Origin: Anaerovorax odorimutans DSM 5092
GTDB lineage: Bacteria > Bacillota > Clostridia > Peptostreptococcales > Anaerovoracaceae
Assembly: GCF_000426305.1 (NCBI RefSeq)
Contig: NZ_AUFC01000008.1
Location: forward strand, 62,001-126,000
Direction: 5' to 3'
Length of the DNA: 64,000 nt
Part shown: one piece after another, positions 18,426 through 28,040 of the stretch
How positions within the stretch are numbered: the stretch's first letter is position 1
How the letters are laid out: every line of letters starts with the position of its first letter
Position numbers and translations under genes: made by a program
Notes under the pieces: generated by a model
Told to the model about the DNA's origin: nothing
Database searches by the model: none
What the model saw: only the letters and a program-made list of their open reading frames with translations

Positions 18426-21400
18426 TCATTTTATATTATCTTTGCCAATTAAATCCGAAATTTTTGTTAAAAATATATTATCGGGGTTTACCCATAAATC
18501 TGATTTTGTTTTAAACCTTTTGTTTGAACTTAATGAGGATATAATAACAGGTGTGTCCCCTTTATGCTCAATAATGATATTTCTTATAGCATTTAATGTC
18601 TTTGACTCATCCATTTCCTTTGGAATAATTATCTTTATTATATTAGAAAATTCACTTTTATTGTCTCCTATATACGAATTTATATCAAAGATTTTATTTG
18701 CTAGAATTTTAGGTTCTTCATCTTCTTTAAAATTGACAGTTCCTTTTACAACAATGATAGAATCCTCTTTAATTAAACCTATATTTTTTTCATATACGTT
18801 ACTAAAAACTATTACTTCAAAATTTCCATAAAAATCTTCAATCTGCAAAAATGCCATCATCTTATTATTCTTTGTAATTAATGTCTTTTTTGAACTTATG
18901 ATACCTGCCATGATAACAGTCATTCCATCATAAATTTTACTTCCACTGTCTGAATGTGCATTGATTAAGTCTTCTGAATTCACGCTGATTATTTTGTTTA
19001 TATCTTCTTTGTAATCGGCTAATGGATGGCCGGTAAGATAAACACCTATCATTTCTTTTTCCATAGTAATCAATAAATTATTTTTAAAATTTGTAATTTT
19101 AGGCAAGGTAGTTTCCAAACCTGAGCTGCTCATAACCTCGCTGTTCATCTGAAATAAACTCATTTGTCCTTCTATGTTTTTTCTGGAATTGCTTTGTGCA
19201 GATTCAACCAAGCTTTCATAAACTGCCATATATTGTGCCCTATTTTCATTTAATGAATCAAAGGCTCCTGATTTAATCAAACTTTCAATTGCTTTTTTAT
19301 TAATTTCGTGAATATCTACATTATTGATAAACTGAAAAATATCTTTTGGTTTTCCTTTTCCTGTCCTTGCTTTAATAATCTCATTTATAACGCCTTCACC
19401 AACATTTTTCACACCTAAAAGACCAAATCGAATTTTTCCGTCAATTACAGTAAATTTTTTGCTGCTTTCATTTATATCAGGTGGCAAAACTTCAATTTTC
19501 ATTTCATTGCAGTTTCTTATATATTTAGCAATCTGATCTGGATCGCCAATAACGCTGGTCATAAGTGCTGCCATAAATTCTACGGGATAATAGTTTTTCA
19601 AATACGCTGTTTGATAAGCCAAAACTGCATAAGCTGCTGCATGAGATTTATTAAATGCATACTCTGCAAAACTAATCATTTGATTATATATTTCCTGTGC
19701 AGAAGATTCGGGGATTCCATTTTTGACACAGCCTTTTATTTCTATATTTCCGTTTTCATCATCTTTTCCGTAAATAAAATATTCCTGTTCTTTCAGCATT
19801 ATATCTCTTTTTTTCTTACTCATTGCACGTCTTACAAGATCACTTCTTCCATAAGTATATCCTGCTAAATCACGAACAATTTTCATTACTTGCTCCTGAT
19901 ATACAAGACAGCCATAAGTTACAGATAAAATAGGTTCTAAGTTTTTATCAATATATGTAATTCCATCAGGATTTTTTTTATTTTCAATATAAGTTGGAAT
20001 TGAAGCCATAGGTCCTGGTCTATAAAGAGATATTCCCGCTATAATGTCTTCAAAGCAATCTGGTTTCAAATTTTTCATAAACTGAGTCATGCCACTGCTT
20101 TCAAGCTGAAATACTCCTTGTGTATTTCCACTGCTTATCAGGTCATATGCAGCTTTATCATCATAAACCATCTTTGATAAATCAATTTTAACCCCATGAT
20201 TTTTTTCAATTAAATCAAGTGCATCTCTTATGACAGTTAAATTTCTTAAGCCAAGAAAATCCATTTTAAGTAATCCGAGTTCTTCAATTGTACCCATTGT
20301 AAACTGTGTACTGATTCCCTTGTCAGAGAAATATAAAGGAACATATTCGTTTATGCTTTTCTTTGAAATCACCACTCCTGCCGCATGAGTTGAACAATGT
20401 CTTGGCATTCCCTCTAATGCAATTGCAGTATCAATAAGCTCCTTAATTCTTTTATCATTATCATAAGAACTTTTTAATTCCGGATTCATTTCTAAAGCCT
20501 TGCTTATTGTCATCTTTAAATCAAAAGGAATAGCTTTTGCTATGGCATCAACCTCACCATAACTCATATTCAAAGCTCTGCCCACATCTCTTACTGCCCC
20601 TTTAGCCTTCATAGTTCCAAAGGTTATAATCTGTGCAACTTTATCCTCTCCATACTTTTCAACAACATAATCAATAACTTCTTGTCTTCTTTCATAACAA
20701 AAATCGATATCAATATCAGGCATACTCACTCTCTCAGGATTTAAAAATCTTTCAAAAATCAAATCATATTTAATAGGATCAATATCTGTAATCTTTAAAG
20801 CGTATGCCACAATACTACCTGCTGCAGAACCTCTTCCCGGTCCCACCATTATTTTGTTACTCTTCGCATAATTTATAAAATCCCAAACTATAAGAAAATA
20901 TTCCACATATCCCATGTTTTCAATAGTGGTAAGCTCATATTCCAACCTGTTTCTTAAAACTTCATCAATTTGATCATACCTTTCTAAAAGGCCACTCTCA
21001 CAAAGTTCTCTTAAAAATTCTTTATTACTTTTACCATTGGGAGCTGAGAATTCAGGTAAATGAAGTTTTCCGAATTCAAAGTCAACATTACACCTGCTTG
21101 CAATTTCAGAAGTATTTTCTATTGCCTCGGGAATATCAAAAAATAACTGCTTCATCTCTTCTTCGGACTTCAAATAAAACTGATCATTTGGGAATTTCAT
21201 TCTGTTATCTTCATCCACAGTCCTTGCGGTCTGAATACAAAGCAATACATCATGTGCTGCAGCATCTGACTGATTTACATAATGAACATCATTTGTAGCC
21301 ACAAAAGGAATACTAGTTTCCTCATTGAGTCTTTTCATATATGATAATATCTTATATTCCTCTTCCAATCCTTGATCTTGTAATTCTAAGTAAAAATTTC

Positions 21401-21902
21401 CTTCCCCAAAAATTTCCAATAATTCAAGAGCTTCTTTTTTTGCCCCTTCATAATCATTGTTTAAAAGTTTCCTCTGAACGTCCCCTGCAAGACATGCAGA
21501 TAATGCAATAATTCCTTTACTGTATTTTTTTAATACTGTTTTATCAATCCTAGGTTTATAATAAAAACCTTCTGTGTAACCAGCTGAAACAATTTTTATA
21601 AGATTTTCATATCCTTGCTGATTTTCTGCAAGCAGTACTAAATGTCCCTGATATTTATCTTTATCAACATCCTTGTCACTCATAGTTCTTGCTGCAGTAT
21701 AAACTTCGCAGCCAATTATAGGTTTAACCCCTTGGTTTTTTGCTTCCTTATAAAAATCAATAACGCCAAACATTACTCCATGATCAGTAATCGCAATTGA
21801 ATCCATGCCAAGCTCTTTTACACGAGCAATTAAGTCTTTAATTCTGGCTGCTCCGTCTAAAAGGCTGTATTCTGTATGTACATGAAGATGTGTAAAGCTC
21901 AT
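18426..21902 (-). CDS. dnaE: DNA polymerase III alpha subunit DnaE
   Basis: Replicative DNA polymerase catalytic subunit, 1158 residues. It begins with a PHP domain (FTHLHVHTEYSLLDGAARI), then the C-family polymerase core with the catalytic aspartates in PDIDIDFCYERR, a helix-hairpin-helix region (VGEGVINEII) and a C-terminal OB fold (MTVIMAGIISSKK). It lacks the PolC exonuclease insertion, so it is the DnaE type that partners PolC or proofreads elsewhere in the genome. AAGGAGATT precedes the ATG at 21902. The in-frame ATG 42 bases upstream has no ribosome site and adds residues foreign to the family. Confidence 0.97.
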   Translation of the reverse strand: MSFTHLHVHTEYSLLDGAARIKDLIARVKELGMDSIAITDHGVMFGVIDFYKEAKNQGVKPIIGCEVYTAARTMSDKDVDKDKYQGHLVLLAENQQGYENLIKIVSAGYTEGFYYKPRIDKTVLKKYSKGIIALSACLAGDVQRKLLNNDYEGAKKEALELLEIFGEGNFYLELQDQGLEEEYKILSYMKRLNEETSIPFVATNDVHYVNQSDAAAHDVLLCIQTARTVDEDNRMKFPNDQFYLKSEEEMKQLFFDIPEAIENTSEIASRCNVDFEFGKLHLPEFSAPNGKSNKEFLRELCESGLLERYDQIDEVLRNRLEYELTTIENMGYVEYFLIVWDFINYAKSNKIMVGPGRGSAAGSIVAYALKITDIDPIKYDLIFERFLNPERVSMPDIDIDFCYERRQEVIDYVVEKYGEDKVAQIITFGTMKAKGAVRDVGRALNMSYGEVDAIAKAIPFDLKMTISKALEMNPELKSSYDNDKRIKELIDTAIALEGMPRHCSTHAAGVVISKKSINEYVPLYFSDKGISTQFTMGTIEELGLLKMDFLGLRNLTVIRDALDLIEKNHGVKIDLSKMVYDDKAAYDLISSGNTQGVFQLESSGMTQFMKNLKPDCFEDIIAGISLYRPGPMASIPTYIENKKNPDGITYIDKNLEPILSVTYGCLVYQEQVMKIVRDLAGYTYGRSDLVRRAMSKKKRDIMLKEQEYFIYGKDDENGNIEIKGCVKNGIPESSAQEIYNQMISFAEYAFNKSHAAAYAVLAYQTAYLKNYYPVEFMAALMTSVIGDPDQIAKYIRNCNEMKIEVLPPDINESSKKFTVIDGKIRFGLLGVKNVGEGVINEIIKARTGKGKPKDIFQFINNVDIHEINKKAIESLIKSGAFDSLNENRAQYMAVYESLVESAQSNSRKNIEGQMSLFQMNSEVMSSSGLETTLPKITNFKNNLLITMEKEMIGVYLTGHPLADYKEDINKIISVNSEDLINAHSDSGSKIYDGMTVIMAGIISSKKTLITKNNKMMAFLQIEDFYGNFEVIVFSNVYEKNIGLIKEDSIIVVKGTVNFKEDEEPKILANKIFDINSYIGDNKSEFSNIIKIIIPKEMDESKTLNAIRNIIIEHKGDTPVIISSLSSNKRFKTKSDLWVNPDNIFLTKISDLIGKDNIK

Positions 21903-22176
21903 AAAATAATCTCCTTTTATAGTCAATTTAGTATCATTTAGCAAATTATTATCGAATAATACTAAATCTATTTTAACATATTGTTCTTAACGTAGCTACA
22001 AAGTATAATATTAAGAAAGAATATATTTTTACTTAAAATTATAAAAGCATAAATTACTATATCAAAGATTTTAATTGTATATAAAAGCAGTATAATAATT
22101 GATATTTATAATTAATTTGTATGCTTTTCTAATATCATAACAAACATACTTTAAATAAAACTAAAAGGAGCTAACT

Positions 22177-23955
22177 TTGATACTTTTAAATGTAAATAAT
22201 ATTACAAAATCATATACTGAAAAACCATTGCTGAAAGATATTTCTTTTAGTATACATGAGGGAGATAAACTTGCTCTAATTGGTGTCAATGGGACAGGCA
22301 AATCTACTCTTCTTCGTATTATTGCCGGTGATATTCAGCCGGAAGAAGGCAACTTAACCATGACAAATGGTACTAGAATCTCTTATCTGCCTCAAATGCC
22401 GTCATACACTGACAATTTAACTGTACTTGAACAGGTATTAAAAAATAATAGCAATCTTTCTATGGAATATGAATATAAATCCATGCTGAACCAGCTTGGA
22501 ATAACAAATTTAAATGTGCCTATCACGCAGTTATCCGGCGGTGAAAAGAAAAGAGTATCTATGGCTTCTGTTTTTACAAATCCAGGAGATTTGCTTATCC
22601 TAGATGAACCAACAAATCATATTGACAGTGATACTTCTGCATGGTTGGAACAATATTTATATAAGTATAAAGGTGCTATTTTAATGGTTACACACGATCG
22701 TTACTTTTTAGATCGAGTTACTAATGGTATTATTGAATTGGACAAAGGAAAATTATATCGACATGAAGGAAATTACTCTAAATTTTTAGAAGAAAAGGCT
22801 TCCAGAGAAGAGATGTCTTTAGCTGCAGAAAGGAAAAGATATACACTCTATAAACATGAGCTTGCATGGATCAGGAGGGGTGCACAGGCAAGAAGTACAA
22901 AAGCACGCTCCAGAATAGAGCGTTTTGAAGAATTAAAAAGAAATAAATTAGTTATAGATGAATCTCAAATAAATATAAGTTCTCTCAGCAGCCGCTTAGG
23001 AAAAAAAGTCATTGAATTAAATCATATTTCTAAAAAATATGATAACAAACAATTAATTAAAGATTTTACTTATACTGTTCTCAGAAATGATCGTATTGGC
23101 ATAATAGGAGAAAACGGGTGCGGTAAATCAACTTTATTAAAAATCATACAAGGTATAATTCCTCCTGATGAAGGTACCATTGAAATAGGAGATACCGTAA
23201 ATATAGGATATTTTTCACAGGAAAACGAACATATGAATACAAATATGCGTCTTATAGACTTCATACAAAGCTATGCTTATAATATTGCAACCCCTGAAGG
23301 TGTAATTTCTGCTTCCCAAATGTTAGAGAGGTTTTTATTTCCCACTTCCATGCATTCCACGATGATTAATCGTTTATCCGGAGGTGAGCAACGCAGACTT
23401 TACCTTCTAAGTATTTTAATGAAAGCACCAAACGTATTACTTTTAGATGAACCTACAAACGATCTTGACATTGAAACGCTAACAATTCTTGAAGATTATT
23501 TAGATAATTTCAACGGTGCAGTTATAGTTGTTTCCCATGATCGATATTTTCTTGACCGAGTGGTTTTCAGAACTTTTGTATATGAAGAAGAAGGTACAAT
23601 AGGGCATTATCCCGGAGGATACAGTGATTATATTGATATTCGCAAATATGAATCCCAAGAAATAAAAACATCAGAATCAAAAGAGAAAAAGCAAAAAGAA
23701 ATTAAAAAAAAGTCACCTGGTAAATTAAAATTTTCTTATAAAGAGCAACGAGAATTTGACACAATAGATGAAGATATTTCAAATTTAGAAAACAAAATTG
23801 CAGAATTAGAAAAAGACATGTTGTCGCAATCAAGTAATCATGCTAAACTCCAAGAACTTTTTCACGAAAAAGATATATTAGAAAAAGAATTAGAACAAAA
23901 AATGGAACGTTGGGTATATTTAAATGAATTAGCCGAAAAAATATCGTTGCAATAA
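22177..23955 (+). CDS. ABC-F family ATPase (ribosome-associated type)
   Basis: A 592-residue soluble protein with two tandem ABC domains and no membrane segments. Domain 1 has GVNGTGKST (Walker A), LSGGEKKR and ILDEPTNHID. Domain 2 has GENGCGKST, LSGGEQRR and LLDEPTNDLD. The linker between them (about 225-275, WIRRGAQARSTKARSRI) is the ABC-F signature that reaches into the ribosomal exit site. A charged coiled coil ends the protein (about 525-590), as in Uup/YdiF types. It starts with TTG six bases after AAGGAG. Members act in translation or antibiotic protection; I see nothing that makes this a resistance variant. Confidence 0.93.
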   Translation: MILLNVNNITKSYTEKPLLKDISFSIHEGDKLALIGVNGTGKSTLLRIIAGDIQPEEGNLTMTNGTRISYLPQMPSYTDNLTVLEQVLKNNSNLSMEYEYKSMLNQLGITNLNVPITQLSGGEKKRVSMASVFTNPGDLLILDEPTNHIDSDTSAWLEQYLYKYKGAILMVTHDRYFLDRVTNGIIELDKGKLYRHEGNYSKFLEEKASREEMSLAAERKRYTLYKHELAWIRRGAQARSTKARSRIERFEELKRNKLVIDESQINISSLSSRLGKKVIELNHISKKYDNKQLIKDFTYTVLRNDRIGIIGENGCGKSTLLKIIQGIIPPDEGTIEIGDTVNIGYFSQENEHMNTNMRLIDFIQSYAYNIATPEGVISASQMLERFLFPTSMHSTMINRLSGGEQRRLYLLSILMKAPNVLLLDEPTNDLDIETLTILEDYLDNFNGAVIVVSHDRYFLDRVVFRTFVYEEEGTIGHYPGGYSDYIDIRKYESQEIKTSESKEKKQKEIKKKSPGKLKFSYKEQREFDTIDEDISNLENKIAELEKDMLSQSSNHAKLQELFHEKDILEKELEQKMERWVYLNELAEKISLQ

Positions 23956-23957
23956 AA

Positions 23958-23994
23958 TTACGGGTACTGTTTAAAATTTATTCAGTACCCGTAA
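23958..23994. terminator. Hairpin between convergent ABC-F and germination genes
   Basis: TTACGGGTACTG and CAGTACCCGTAA pair over 12 bp with a 13-nt loop. The minus-strand tail (TTTTATT) fits termination of the germination gene; the plus-strand tail is A/T mixed, so it is weaker in that direction. Confidence 0.7.
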
Positions 23995-24074
23995 AATATA
24001 TAAAGACATATATACGTTGAGTTTCTACTATATCAAAAACTAATTTGCTAAAATGAATACTTTTAAGTTTTTCT

Positions 24075-25469
24075 CTATGATCTTGTTCTAAATAATAAAT
24101 GTTTTAATTCATACCAGTTAAAAGGTATGAGTGGGTATAAATAAGAAGTTCCTACCAAAGATTTTGTACTTGCCAGTAATATTAAATTGAAAGCTAACGC
24201 AGCAAGTCCACCCCATATTCCAAAGATAGCAACACCTATAAGAATAAGAATTCGCATAAATTTAATTGCATATCCAAGTTCCATACTTGACTGAGTAAAG
24301 CTGGCAAGAGCAACCACAGCCATACATAATATTGTTTGAGGAATGAACCATCCTGCACTGATTGAAAACTCTCCTAATATTAAAGCACCAATAACCGACA
24401 AAGACATACCTAAAGAATTCGGGGTACTTAAAGATGCAAGCTTTAAAGCATCAATAGCAAATTCAAGTATAATAAATTGCAGAAAAAGTGGTATAGAATA
24501 GCCTTCATCTGGTATCATGAATTTTAATTGTGCCGTTACAGGAATATTACCTTCTGCAATTAACAAATATATAGGAGTTAAAAGTAGAATTGAAATCATA
24601 TTTATTGTCCTGATTAATCTAAAATAGTTTCCTGTCATAAACGGTAAATAATAGTCATCTACATCTTGATTAAAGTCAAATATACAGGTGGGCAGCATAA
24701 TAGCCGTAGGACTGTTGTCCACAAGAATTACAAATTTCCCTTCTGTTAAATGAGCACAAACAACATCAGGTCTTTGTGTGTATCTCACTTTCGGAAATGG
24801 ATTTATTGAACTGCTTTTTCCTATTGCTTCTACTAAACTTTGATCTCCCACAGTTAAGCTTTTTACTTTAAGACCTTTAATTTTATCAGTGATTTTTTCC
24901 AATTGTTTATCGTCCGCTAAACCCTCAATATAACCAATACTAACATCGGTTTTGGTTTTTTCTCCAACATTGAATATCTTAAAAACCAAATTAGGATCTC
25001 TGACCCTTCTTCTTATCAAAGCAGTATTAAAAAGTAAAGTTTCTACAAAACCATCCTTTGCTCCTCTTAATGATTTTTCTTTATCAGGTTCTGATACACT
25101 ACGCACAGGATAAGTTCTAAGATCCATTACAATTGCTTCTGAAAAGCCATCGACAACCATAACGGTTTGTCCTGACAAAATACTTGTTACTATATTATTT
25201 ATATCTGTTTCTCTTGTAATCCCAATATATGGTATCTCACTTTTTATAAAATCCATGGCACAAGTATACTGATCCATCTGAATTTTAGCAATAGTAAAAA
25301 ATCCAGTTATAATACGTTCCATAACATCATCTTTTACTAAAGCTTGTAAAAAATACATATTACATTCTTTTCCGCCTATCAGTAGATTTCTTTCTACCAT
25401 ATCAAAAGTTCTTCCGATTGGTAATATTTCTCTTATTTTTCCTACATATTCTTTAAACTTATTTTCCAT
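24075..25469 (-). CDS. Spore germination protein, GerA family (SpoVAF-like)
   Basis: A 464-residue GerA-family membrane protein. A large cytosolic N-terminal domain (about 1-275) includes the conserved VRSVSEPDKEKSLRGAKDGF and FPKVRYTQRPD; about four to five helices follow (SILLLTPIYLLIAEG onward). Classical GerAA receptors sit with GerAB and GerAC genes, but those are absent here. Together with its length this fits SpoVAF, which associates with the SpoVA dipicolinate channel. It would act in the spore inner membrane. A candidate SigG-type promoter lies upstream, separate from the pyr operon. Confidence 0.85.
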   Translation of the reverse strand: MENKFKEYVGKIREILPIGRTFDMVERNLLIGGKECNMYFLQALVKDDVMERIITGFFTIAKIQMDQYTCAMDFIKSEIPYIGITRETDINNIVTSILSGQTVMVVDGFSEAIVMDLRTYPVRSVSEPDKEKSLRGAKDGFVETLLFNTALIRRRVRDPNLVFKIFNVGEKTKTDVSIGYIEGLADDKQLEKITDKIKGLKVKSLTVGDQSLVEAIGKSSSINPFPKVRYTQRPDVVCAHLTEGKFVILVDNSPTAIMLPTCIFDFNQDVDDYYLPFMTGNYFRLIRTINMISILLLTPIYLLIAEGNIPVTAQLKFMIPDEGYSIPLFLQFIILEFAIDALKLASLSTPNSLGMSLSVIGALILGEFSISAGWFIPQTILCMAVVALASFTQSSMELGYAIKFMRILILIGVAIFGIWGGLAALAFNLILLASTKSLVGTSYLYPLIPFNWYELKHLLFRTRS

Positions 25470-25501
25470 TAAACTTTTCTCTCCTTGCCAAAACTTACTA
25501 T

Positions 25502-25530
25502 TATTTTGACCCTACGAGAAAATTTCATAC
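25502..25530 (-). promoter_or_regulatory. Candidate SigF/SigG-type promoter of the germination gene
   Basis: In minus-strand sense GTATG (25530-25526), a 17-base spacer, then CAAAATA (25508-25502) resembles the forespore consensus (GNATR, CATNNTA) with one departure in the -10. The gene's function supports it; the sequence alone is weak evidence. Confidence 0.35.
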
Positions 25531-25539
25531 ATTTTTTTA

Positions 25540-26232
25540 TCAGTCATTATTTACACAATATTGTTTTAAATAATCTTCCATCTTTTCTTTCACTGAATCA
25601 TCAATAACAACTTTACCATCAATAGGGACATTATGTAAGGTATCTATAATGTCACGAACTGTTACGATTGGATAAGTCTTTATACCAAATTCCGCTTCTA
25701 TTTCCTGAATGGCAGTTTTATCATGCTGACCTCTTTCCATACGATCTACAGAAATAATAAGACCTGTAAGATTCACATTTGCTGATGCCTTAAGAATAGG
25801 GAAACATTCTCTTATAGCTGTTCCAGCCGTAATAACATCTTCGATAATTAAAACATTATCACCATCTTTTAGCTTATAGCCTACCATTGAACCACCCTCT
25901 CCGTGATCCTTTTCTTCTTTTCTGTTAAAACAGTAGTTTAAATTTTTATCATATTCATTGGATAAAGCAATGGCAGTAGCTACAGAAAGGGGAATCCCCT
26001 TATATGCTGGTCCAAAAAGTGCAGAAATATCTCCTTTGATATTTCCTTTATTTATATTTTCCATTATACATTCAGCATAAAACTTACCCAATTGAGCTGC
26101 TTGCTTACCTGTTTTATAATTTCCTGTATTTACAAAATAAGGTGTTTTTCTTCCGCTTTTTGTAGTAAAATCTCCAAATGTTAAAACATCTGATTTTACC
26201 ATAAATTCTATAAACTCTTTTTTATAACTCAT
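25540..26232 (-). CDS. pyrE: Orotate phosphoribosyltransferase
   Basis: Attaches PRPP ribose-phosphate to orotate, giving OMP. The 230-residue protein has the PRPP-binding motif LIIEDVITAGTAIRE near residue 130 and the catalytic-loop lysine context NRKEEKDHGEGG. It is the long clostridial form. Last gene of the pyr operon, 28 bases after pyrD, with GGAGAAATAA before the ATG. No clear terminator separates it from the germination gene 70 bases further on. Confidence 0.96.
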   Translation of the reverse strand: MSYKKEFIEFMVKSDVLTFGDFTTKSGRKTPYFVNTGNYKTGKQAAQLGKFYAECIMENINKGNIKGDISALFGPAYKGIPLSVATAIALSNEYDKNLNYCFNRKEEKDHGEGGSMVGYKLKDGDNVLIIEDVITAGTAIRECFPILKASANVNLTGLIISVDRMERGQHDKTAIQEIEAEFGIKTYPIVTVRDIIDTLHNVPIDGKVVIDDSVKEKMEDYLKQYCVNND

Positions 26233-26260
26233 TTATTTCTCCTTAATTTTTAATCTATAT

Positions 26261-27172
26261 CTATTCACAAAAGGCTTCTCTTATTTCCCTAATAGTTTTA
26301 AATCCATGTTTTTCCATATATATCTTTAATTCTTTTAAAATGTCTACCGGCGCAGTTGGATTAATCAACGCAGCTGTTCCAACTGAAACAGCATCTGCTC
26401 CTGCCATAATAAATTCTACGACATCCTCACCTGTCATAATACCTCCTAATCCAATAATAGGAATATTAACTGCTTTTCTTACCTGATAAACCATTCTTAC
26501 GGCAACAGGTTTAATTGCAGGTCCTGAGAATCCTCCCATTTTGTTACATACAACCGGTCTTTTTCTGTTAACATCTATCTTCATACCAAGTAAGGTATTA
26601 ATGAGAGAAACACAATCCGCACCTTCAGATTCTACTGCTTTTGCAATTTCTGTAATATCTGTAACATTTGGAGTTAGTTTAATAATAATGGGTTTTTTAG
26701 AAACTGCCCTAACACCTTTAGTTACTTTCGCTGCCATATCAGTGCTTGTTCCAAATCCAATTCCGCCCTCCTTTACATTTGGGCAAGAAATATTTATTTC
26801 CATCATATCTATATCAGTATCATTTAATTTTTCCGCTACTGAGCAATATTCCTCTATAGTCCTTCCTGCTACATTTACAATAATTTTCGTATTAAAATTT
26901 TTTAAATAAGGTATTTCTTCTTTTATAAAATAATCAATTCCCGGATTTTGAAGACCAACTGCATTAATCATACCTCCATAAGTCTCTGCGATTCTTGGTG
27001 TAGGATTTCCATCCCAAGGAACACTGGCGACACCCTTTGTTATCACTGCTCCAAGTTCATTGATATCATAATACGCACCGCTTTCTCTTGCTGAAAAAGT
27101 TCCTGATGCTGTGGTAATTGGGTTTTCTAATTTTACACCGCACAAATTTACTTTTAAATCTAACTTACTCAT
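26261..27172 (-). CDS. pyrD: Dihydroorotate dehydrogenase class 1B, catalytic subunit
   Basis: Oxidises dihydroorotate to orotate with FMN, passing electrons to PyrK and NAD+. The 303 residues include ITTASGTFS, the catalytic cysteine in NISCPNVKEGG, and the FMN site GLGGIMTGEDVVEFIMAG. The Cys base and the linked pyrK show class 1B. The start ATG at 27172 follows GAGGTGG and overlaps the end of pyrK by 8 bases (coupled translation); the in-frame ATG upstream would lie deep inside pyrK and add unrelated residues. Confidence 0.97.
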   Translation of the reverse strand: MSKLDLKVNLCGVKLENPITTASGTFSARESGAYYDINELGAVITKGVASVPWDGNPTPRIAETYGGMINAVGLQNPGIDYFIKEEIPYLKNFNTKIIVNVAGRTIEEYCSVAEKLNDTDIDMMEINISCPNVKEGGIGFGTSTDMAAKVTKGVRAVSKKPIIIKLTPNVTDITEIAKAVESEGADCVSLINTLLGMKIDVNRKRPVVCNKMGGFSGPAIKPVAVRMVYQVRKAVNIPIIGLGGIMTGEDVVEFIMAGADAVSVGTAALINPTAPVDILKELKIYMEKHGFKTIREIREAFCE

Positions 27173-28040
27173 CAAAAACCACCTCATTTCCAAAGAATAC
27201 AGGCCCATCTTTACATACTTTTTTCAACACGATTTTTTCACAATTATTTTCAATATCTTTTTCTTTGATTTTACATATGCAGCCTACACAAGCACCATAA
27301 CCGCATCCCATACGTTCTTCCATAGATACTTGCAATGGAATTACCTTTTGTTTATTTTGAATTTTTTCCTCTATACAATAATTTGTTAATGCCTTCAGCA
27401 TAACTTTTGGTCCGCAGGAATAACAGTAATCTATTTGAATATCTTCTTTTTCAATAAGTTTAACTACATTGCCATGAAATCCAACACTTCCATTATCAGT
27501 AGCAATATAAACTTTATCACAGTAATTTTGCAGCTCTCTTTGTAAAAAAGGTTCTTCTCTAAAGCCTATGACCGCAATCAATCTTATCCTGTTACGCTTG
27601 TATTCATCATCTTCTTTTTTTCTGATTGTTTTTGCTAGTTCAAGCATTGGAGGAACACCAATTCCGCCAGCCACAAGCAATACAACTTTATCCTTATTAT
27701 CAGATAAAACACAATCCATATCTTCTAAATTAAAACCATTTCCGTTTGCTGAGGAAAGTTTAATTTCCTCACCCTCAGTATATGAAGAGAGTTCTTTTGT
27801 TCCCTGCCCCACAACTCCATAAACCAATGTTATATTATCACCTTCCAATTCGCATATACTTATTGGTCTTGGTAATAACAGACTTTTATTGTTTAGATAT
27901 ACGTTTACAAACTGCCCTGCTTTTGCACCATTTGTAACCTCTTTGGCTCTTAATACTATTTTGTATATGTCTTTTGCAATCTCTGTATTTTCAACTATTT
28001 TAGCTTTTACTACTTTTTTCTTTGCTTCAAAGCAACTCAT
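27165..28040 (-). CDS. pyrK: Dihydroorotate dehydrogenase electron transfer subunit
   Basis: FAD and [2Fe-2S] subunit that carries electrons from PyrD to NAD+. The 291 residues show an FAD domain (RPISICELEGDN), an NAD(P) domain (LLVAGGIGVPPML) and the C-terminal cluster cysteines in GCGYGACVGCIC with a later Cys in CKDGPVF. The start overlaps the pyrF stop by one base (TAATG), and its own end overlaps pyrD by eight, so pyrF-K-D are tightly coupled. About 30 residues longer than Lactococcus PyrK, mostly at the N-terminus. Confidence 0.95.
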   Translation of the reverse strand: MSCFEAKKKVVKAKIVENTEIAKDIYKIVLRAKEVTNGAKAGQFVNVYLNNKSLLLPRPISICELEGDNITLVYGVVGQGTKELSSYTEGEEIKLSSANGNGFNLEDMDCVLSDNKDKVVLLVAGGIGVPPMLELAKTIRKKEDDEYKRNRIRLIAVIGFREEPFLQRELQNYCDKVYIATDNGSVGFHGNVVKLIEKEDIQIDYCYSCGPKVMLKALTNYCIEEKIQNKQKVIPLQVSMEERMGCGYGACVGCICKIKEKDIENNCEKIVLKKVCKDGPVFFGNEVVFDE

